DNA from: Amycolatopsis sp. MtRt-6
Lineage (GTDB): Bacteria; Actinomycetota; Actinomycetes; Mycobacteriales; Pseudonocardiaceae
NCBI RefSeq assembly: GCF_017308975.1
Contig: NZ_JADWPD010000001.1
Location: forward strand, 665,491 to 714,034
DNA: 48,544 bases
Direction: 5' to 3'
Shown: positions 41,912-48,544 of the stretch, piece by piece
How the letters are laid out: each line of letters opens with the position of its first letter
Position numbering within the stretch: the first letter of the stretch is position 1
Notes under the pieces: model-generated
The model's input: only the letters and a program-made list of their open reading frames with translations
Database searches by the model: none
What the model was told of the DNA's origin: nothing
Position numbers and translations under genes: made by a program

Positions 41912-41946
41912 CCGGGGCTGTGGACTTCAGTTGTCCACAGCCCCGG
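41912..41946. terminator. Bidirectional terminator between purQ and the PPOX gene
   Basis: CCGGGGCTGTGGAC (41912-41925) and its exact complement (41933-41946) surround a 7-base loop. The hairpin lies between two converging genes (purQ stop 41861, PPOX stop 41953) and a TTCTTG follows. Confidence 0.85.
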
Positions 41947-41952
41947 TTCTTG

Positions 41953-42381
41953 TCAGCTCTTGCTCTGGTCGTTCGACAGCCACTTCTCCGGGCGCATCCG
42001 GACCAGCACCGACTTCTCGCCCAGCGCCGAGTCGACGTACGCCGTCGCCTGGTCGGAAGGCCAGTAGCGCTTCGCGATGCGTAGTGCCTGCTCGCGCGTC
42101 GGGGGCTCGTCGTTCGCCACCACCGGGCCCTCGGCCGTCACGTACTTGTACGGCGGGTTCTCGTCCTGGGCCACCAAACTGAACCGGCCTGCCGCGCGGA
42201 TCGACCGGTCCTTGACCGTGTCGCGGTCCATCCAGATCAGCAGCTCGCCGCCGGGTTCGTAGTCGTACCAGACCGGCACGGCCAGCGGGGCCCGGCCGGA
42301 CCGCTCCACCGCGAGCACTCCCACGTGCGCGCCACTCAGGAACTCTTCGCGTTCCGCCGCGGTCATCACGAACGACGACAT
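41953..42381 (-). CDS. PPOX-class flavin/F420-binding protein
   Basis: This 142-residue protein has the pyridoxamine 5'-phosphate oxidase-like split barrel. It begins MTAAEREEFLSGAHVGVLAV and contains PLAVPVWYDYEPGG, RDTVKDRSIRAAGRFSLVAQ and PPYKYVTAEGPV, typical of actinobacterial F420- or heme/FMN-binding members. The substrate is unknown. The start at 42381 has GGGGAG four bases upstream, but these bases are the end of a long hairpin (42386-42417), so translation may be controlled by that structure. It is transcribed in the same direction as the ABC exporter genes that lie upstream. Confidence 0.85.
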   Translation of the reverse strand: MSSFVMTAAEREEFLSGAHVGVLAVERSGRAPLAVPVWYDYEPGGELLIWMDRDTVKDRSIRAAGRFSLVAQDENPPYKYVTAEGPVVANDEPPTREQALRIAKRYWPSDQATAYVDSALGEKSVLVRMRPEKWLSNDQSKS

Positions 42382-42385
42382 GTCA

Positions 42386-42417
42386 CTCCCCAGGTAGAAG
42401 GTCGCCTACCCGGGGAG
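42386..42417. terminator. Hairpin downstream of the ABC exporter and over the PPOX ribosome-binding site
   Basis: CTCCCCAGGTAG (42386-42397) pairs with CTACCCGGGGAG (42406-42417) at 11 of 12 positions. In the minus-strand RNA it follows the exporter stop by 30 bases, and its last arm contains the GGGGAG used to start the PPOX gene. It may terminate the exporter transcript, control PPOX translation, or both. Confidence 0.6.
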
Positions 42418-42447
42418 CAACACGTCGCGCACTTCGGACATTCCGGA

Positions 42448-44193
42448 CTACGAAGCCGCCGCCACGAGCCGGGCGTACGAGCCGCCCGCCGACAGCAGCT
42501 CTTCGTGCGGGCCCAGCTCCGTGATGCGGCCGCCCTCGACCACCGCGACCCGGTCGGCCGCCGCGGCCGTGTGCAGGCGGTGGGCGATCGCGATCACCGT
42601 CCGCCCTTCCAGCACGCTGTTCAGCGACCGCTCCAGGTCCCGGGCCGAGCCCGTGTCCAGCAGCGACGTCGCCTCGTCGAGCACCAGCGTGTGCGGGTCC
42701 GCCAGCACCACGCGGGCCAGCGCCAGCTGCTGCGCGATCGCCGCCGGCACCGGGTGCTCGCCCGAGCCCAGCTTCGTGTCCAGCCCGGCAGGGAGCGAGG
42801 CGACCCAGTCCGACGCGCCCGCCGACGCCAGCGCCGCCGTCAGCTCGTCGTCCGTCCAGTCACCACCCGCCCGGCGGGCCGGCAGGGCCAGGTTCTGCCG
42901 CAGTGTCCCGGAGAACACGTGGTGCTCCTGGGTCAGCAGCAGCACCTCGCCGCGCAGCACGTCGTCGGCCAGGGCCGAGACGTCCTGCCCGCCGATGCGC
43001 ACCGAGCCCGCGGACGGCGCCGCGATGCCGGCCAGCAGCCGGCCGAGCGTCGACTTGCCCGCGCCCGACGGCCCGACGATCGCCAGCCGCTCGCCGCGCG
43101 GCACCCGCAGGTCGATGCCGTGCAGCACCTCGCGGTCGGCGGTGTAGCTGAACCGGACGTCGTGGACGTCGATGTCCCGCCCGCGCGGCACCTCGTCGAC
43201 CTTCGGCGCGTCCTCGACCGCGACCGACCGGACGCCGAGGATCCGGCGGGCCGCGGCCGCCGCGACCTGCAGGTCCTCGAGCCAGAACAGCGCCTCGTTC
43301 AGCGGCGCCGCCATGCCCTGCACGTACAGCAGCATCGTGGTGATCACGCCGAGCCCGGCCCAGCCCTGTGCGTATGCGAGCAGGCCGAGCAGCAGCATCA
43401 CCGCGAGCGGCAGCACGTAGCTGATCTCCAGCGACGGTAGCCACCGCAGCTGCAGCGCCCGCATCCGGCGTTCGCCGTAGATGCTCTGGTCCAGCGCGTC
43501 GTACGCGGCGTCGATCCGCCGCTCGGTCAGCCCGAGCGCCTCGGTCGTGCGCGCGCCCTCCGCGGTCTCGTGGACGCTGGTGGTCAGGTCGGCCCAGCGG
43601 TCGAGCATCCACTGCATGGCCGCCGGGATCCGCCGCTGGTACCAGACGTTCACGGGCACCAGCAGCGGCAGCGCGACCAGCAGGCCCAGCGACAGCAGCG
43701 GCGACGTCACGATCATCGCGACGATCGTGAACACCACGGTCACCGCCGCGACCAGGATCTGCGGCACGGCGAACCGTGCCGCGTGGTCGATCCGGCCGAG
43801 GTCGGTGGTGGCCCGGCTGAGCAGGTCGCCGGTGCCCGCCGCCTCGACCGTGCCGAGCGGCAGCTGCAACGCCGTGCCGACGAACTCCTCGCGGGTCTCG
43901 GCCAGCACCAGCTCGCCGAACACCGCGCCGCGCATCCGCGCGATCTTCCGCGCCACCGCCTGCAGCAGCAGGATGCCGACGAACACCGCCGCCAGCACGT
44001 CGACGTGCCCGGTCGTGGTGCCGGCCGCGACGTCGTCGACCAGCGCGCCGAGCAGCTGGGGCCCGGCCAGCCCGATCAGCGTGGCCACGGCCAGCGAGCC
44101 GAGCAGCAGGCCGAACTCGCGTTTGTGGGCCTTCGCCGTCTGCCAGGCCCAGCGGCGGACGTCCCGCCGGGCCGCCGTGGGCAGCCGCTTCAT
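42448..44193 (-). CDS. ABC exporter half-transporter, catalytic subunit
   Basis: This 581-residue protein has six membrane helices and a nucleotide-binding domain. Walker A (GPSGAGKST), Walker B with the catalytic Glu (TLVLDEATSLLD) and the H-loop His (AIAHRLH) are intact. The signature, normally LSGGQ, has degenerated to EHPVPAAIAQQLALAR. It begins at an ATG that overlaps the stop of the partner gene by 4 bases (ATGA), so the two subunits are made together as a heterodimer. The Walker A here would pair with the intact signature of the partner to make one working site. The cargo, a lipid or drug-like compound, is unknown. Confidence 0.92.
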   Translation of the reverse strand: MKRLPTAARRDVRRWAWQTAKAHKREFGLLLGSLAVATLIGLAGPQLLGALVDDVAAGTTTGHVDVLAAVFVGILLLQAVARKIARMRGAVFGELVLAETREEFVGTALQLPLGTVEAAGTGDLLSRATTDLGRIDHAARFAVPQILVAAVTVVFTIVAMIVTSPLLSLGLLVALPLLVPVNVWYQRRIPAAMQWMLDRWADLTTSVHETAEGARTTEALGLTERRIDAAYDALDQSIYGERRMRALQLRWLPSLEISYVLPLAVMLLLGLLAYAQGWAGLGVITTMLLYVQGMAAPLNEALFWLEDLQVAAAAARRILGVRSVAVEDAPKVDEVPRGRDIDVHDVRFSYTADREVLHGIDLRVPRGERLAIVGPSGAGKSTLGRLLAGIAAPSAGSVRIGGQDVSALADDVLRGEVLLLTQEHHVFSGTLRQNLALPARRAGGDWTDDELTAALASAGASDWVASLPAGLDTKLGSGEHPVPAAIAQQLALARVVLADPHTLVLDEATSLLDTGSARDLERSLNSVLEGRTVIAIAHRLHTAAAADRVAVVEGGRITELGPHEELLSAGGSYARLVAAAS

Positions 44194-45824
44194 ACTGTCA
44201 CCGCCTTCGCCGTGAAGACCTCGTCCGCTACATGTGTCCACAAAGGACTCTGGCTGAACACCACCGTGGTCCGGCCGCGCCGCAGCTCGGCGACGCGTTC
44301 GGTGATGCGGGCCTCCGTGTGCGCGTCCACCGCCGACGTCGGCTCGTCGAGCACCAGCACGTCGGCGTCGGTCGCCAGCGCGCGGGCCAGGTTCAGCCGT
44401 TGCCGCTGGCCGCCCGACACCTCGCGGCCGCGCTCGCCGATCACCTCGTCGACGCCGTTGGGCAGCGCGTCGACGATGTCGTCGGCGTCGGCCGCATACA
44501 GCGCTTCGGTGATGCTGACGCCGCCCGGCCGCGCCGGCGCCAGCTGTTCGCGCAGCACGCCCGAGAACCAGATGTCCTGGTTGTGCGCGTAGACGATCCG
44601 CCGCCGCAGCTCCGCGAGCGCGACGTGGTCCGCCCGGACCCCGCCGACCAGCACTTCTTCGCCCTCGGCCGGATCGGCGAACCGCGCCAGCCGGTCGGCC
44701 ACCGCTTCGCCGCCGGCCCCGAAGTCGACGACCGTCAGCCGGCCCGGCGCGACCCGGACCCCGGACTCGGTGTCCACCAGTTCCAGCGGGCCCTCGGGCA
44801 GCGGCACCGGCGTCTCCGGGTCCGCGAGCTTCGGGCGGATCGCCAGCAGCGTCACCACCTTCCGCGACGCGACCAGTCCGGAGGTGATCGAGCCGACGGC
44901 CTCCGTCGCGGCGTTGACCGGCCAGATGAGGAAGGCCGAAACGCCGTAGAAGGCCACCAGCTGCCCGATGCCGATCGAGCCGGCCACGGCCAGCCGCGCG
45001 CCGAGCCAGGTGATCACCACGGTGACCAGGCCGGGCAGCGCGACCTCCGCCGCGGCCAGCCACGCCTCGGCCTTGCCGACCTCGACGCCGGCCTGCCGCA
45101 CCCGCTGGCTCGTCTCGCGGAAGCGGGCGAAGAACCGCCGCTCGCCGCCGATGCCGCGCAGGATCCGCAGGCCGGACACGATGTCGGCGCCGAGCGCGTT
45201 GACGTCCCCGCGCTTCTCGCGCTGCTTCGCCTTGCGTTTCTGCAGCGGTGCGAGCAGCGGTCCGATGCCGAGCACGGCGACCGGCACGCCGACCAGCGCG
45301 ACCACGCCGAGCAGCGGCGACGTCGAGACCAGCCACACCGCGACCACGACGAACGCCAGCAGCGAGCCGACCGCGCGGCCGGTCATCTCGACGGTGTTGC
45401 CGATGTGGTTGACGTCCGTCGTGGAGACGGCGACGAGGTTCCCGGTGGTGGTCTGCTCGCGCAGCCCGGCGCCGACGCGCGTGGTGTGGGCGGACACGGT
45501 CCGCTGGGTGGTTCCGGCGCCGTGCAGCCACAGGCCGTAGTTGAGGAAGTGCAGCCAGGTCCCGAAGACCGTCTGGACGAGTCCTAGCACGGCCGCAGCC
45601 AGCGCCCAGCGCCAGACGGCCGCGCCGTCGTGCGCGCCGATGGCGCCGATGCCCTGGCCGACGACCAGCGGCAGCAGCGCACCGGGCAGCGCCCAGACGA
45701 CACCGATCGCGGCCGCGCCGAGCACCGAGCCGAGCCGGGCTCGGAACACGGCGAGCAGGAAGCGGCTCGCGGTCGGCCGCGCGGGCAGCCGCAGCGGCGG
45801 AAAGGGGTACGTGGCGGAAAGCAC
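44190..45824 (-). CDS. ABC exporter half-transporter, degenerate-Walker subunit
   Basis: This 544-residue partner has six membrane helices and a nucleotide-binding domain that retains an intact signature (VSGGQRQRLNLAR) and Walker B (VLVLDEPTSAVD). Walker A is replaced by FGAGGEAVADRL, without the Lys, and the H-loop region reads VVFSQSPLW, without the His. It therefore cannot bind or hydrolyse ATP at its own Walker site, but its signature completes the site of the other subunit. The GTG at 45824 is chosen because the reading upstream is unlike a transporter. It is the first gene of the two-gene operon. Confidence 0.9.
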   Translation of the reverse strand: MLSATYPFPPLRLPARPTASRFLLAVFRARLGSVLGAAAIGVVWALPGALLPLVVGQGIGAIGAHDGAAVWRWALAAAVLGLVQTVFGTWLHFLNYGLWLHGAGTTQRTVSAHTTRVGAGLREQTTTGNLVAVSTTDVNHIGNTVEMTGRAVGSLLAFVVVAVWLVSTSPLLGVVALVGVPVAVLGIGPLLAPLQKRKAKQREKRGDVNALGADIVSGLRILRGIGGERRFFARFRETSQRVRQAGVEVGKAEAWLAAAEVALPGLVTVVITWLGARLAVAGSIGIGQLVAFYGVSAFLIWPVNAATEAVGSITSGLVASRKVVTLLAIRPKLADPETPVPLPEGPLELVDTESGVRVAPGRLTVVDFGAGGEAVADRLARFADPAEGEEVLVGGVRADHVALAELRRRIVYAHNQDIWFSGVLREQLAPARPGGVSITEALYAADADDIVDALPNGVDEVIGERGREVSGGQRQRLNLARALATDADVLVLDEPTSAVDAHTEARITERVAELRRGRTTVVFSQSPLWTHVADEVFTAKAVTV

Positions 45825-46020
45825 GATTCTCGACGGTAAGCCGACCCCGGGAGGAAGGCGACCGATTTTCGGGCGCCTCGCCGGGCACCGCCGGGTGCCC
45901 CGCCCTCTTGGGGGACCCCCGGTTTCAACGTTACTCGCGCCCACCGACAATTCCGGCCCGCGCGCCCCGAGCGCACCCCGGGTTGTCCACAAGCTCGCCA
46001 CCCAAGCGCCCCAAGGTCAC

Positions 46021-46111
46021 CTTGGGTGCGTTGAGCGCACCGAAGGCCACCCTTGGGTGCGTTGAGCGCACCGAAGGCCACCTTGGGTGCGTTGAGCGCA
46101 CCGAAGGCCAC
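46021..46111. repeat. Three-copy 30-base tandem hairpin repeat
   Basis: Three identical 30-base units occur at 46021-46050, 46052-46081 and 46082-46111; the first two are separated by a single extra C. Each unit contains GGTGCG-TTGA-GCGCACC and flanks CCTT/AAGG, giving an imperfect hairpin with an 11-bp stem and a 5-base loop. A degenerate fourth copy (ATTGGGGCG) follows at 46112. Short reading frames through the repeat give a GALNAPK-like or AQRTQG-like peptide repeat but have no other coding signs. Confidence 0.85.
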
Positions 46112-46213
46112 ATTGGGGCGCTCCGGCCGGGCCTCGAATGTCGGCTCGGTCACAGCGGCCGCGGGGTGTCCGGCTTCGGTGGCCCAGTGTCCGGGGTGGC
46201 CGGGCCCGGCACG

Positions 46214-46219
46214 TATCCT
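46214..46219 (+). promoter_or_regulatory. -10 element of purL, leaderless
   Basis: TATCCT matches TANNNT and ends 7 bases before the purL GTG at 46227. Confidence 0.55.
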
Positions 46220-46226
46220 GACGGCC

Positions 46227-48533
<2,307 letters not shown>

Positions 48534-48544
48534 GCCGGGTGGGG

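Larger units (their letters stand above)
45825..46226. other. Repeat-bearing intergenic region before purL
   Basis: About 400 bases lie between the exporter start and purL without a believable gene. They contain a GC-rich hairpin (GGGGG-A-CCCCC at about 45910-45920) and the three-copy repeat at 46021-46111. The 115 bases beyond the repeat carry the purL promoter. Confidence 0.7.

Noticed and set aside
42448..45888. One fused ABC protein over both exporter genes
   Set aside because: The part upstream of 44193 in that frame is nonsense Arg/Gly; the true partner is in another frame with clear domains and a 4-base overlap.
46021..46111. CRISPR array
   Set aside because: The units abut each other, with at most one base between them, and there are no unique spacers or cas genes.
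45931..46113. Small gene encoding a GALNAPK-like repeat peptide
   Set aside because: The peptide is only the translation of the hairpin repeat in one of several open frames, with no ribosome-binding site or other coding evidence.

Overview
The window is very GC-rich (about 70% or more by eye), uses GTG/TTG starts freely and carries type VII secretion-type proteins, DUF3558/EspG families, an actinobacterial DUF574-type methyltransferase and many TANNNT promoters directly in front of start codons. This fits a filamentous actinomycete of the Pseudonocardiaceae, most likely Amycolatopsis or a close relative. It looks like chromosomal core sequence: purine synthesis genes (purD, purB, purC, purS, purQ, purL) recur along it, separated by accessory metabolic, transport and secretion modules.

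Layout. 1-3757: a minus-strand amino-acid permease, a beta-lactamase-fold serine hydrolase and a secreted glycerophosphodiester phosphodiesterase. 3975-5249: purD. 5374-11375: a type VII secretion substrate locus on the plus strand (PE-like protein, DUF3558 lipoprotein, PPE-like protein, EspG-like chaperone, small EspC-like protein, and a WXG/lytic-transglycosylase protein interrupted by an intein). 11385-18064: aminotransferase, small membrane protein, methyltransferase, threonine aldolase plus HAD hydrolase, a SigE-like sigma factor with a membrane partner, and a TetR regulator. 17360-21632: a D-galactose/D-galactonate-type catabolic cluster (FadR-type regulator, lactonase, frameshifted KDPGal aldolase, SDR dehydrogenase, galactonate dehydratase) around a divergent promoter with an embedded operator. 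21679-23106: purB. 23221-27100: a polar amino-acid ABC transporter with three tandem substrate-binding lipoproteins. 27147-31687: MBL hydrolase, MOSC protein, SAM hydrolase, purC, FMN reductase and a DUF2334 deacetylase-like protein, with two unusually long gene overlaps. 31707-40792: TetR/SDR and ArsR/MFS divergent pairs with clear operator palindromes, an MBL hydrolase, an aldehyde dehydrogenase, a second MFS exporter and a GMC oxidoreductase. 40948-41861: purS-purQ. 41953-45824: a PPOX protein and a heterodimeric ABC exporter. 45825-46226: a repeat-bearing gap. 46227-48533: purL.

The most unusual object is the intein at 10065-11162. It sits inside the active-site region of a type VII-type lytic transglycosylase, combines Cys at position 1 with the Trp/Cys/Thr signature of class 3 inteins, and carries a LAGLIDADG endonuclease and a zinc-finger-like insert. 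Other signals worth checking are a dispersed GTCC-N5-GGAC palindrome with AT-rich centres inside genes, an operator placed exactly between the -35 and -10 of the galactonate promoter, a two-base deletion that removes the Schiff-base lysine from the aldolase frame, a tandem hairpin repeat upstream of purL, and an ABC exporter in which one nucleotide site has lost its Walker A, H-loop and signature together.
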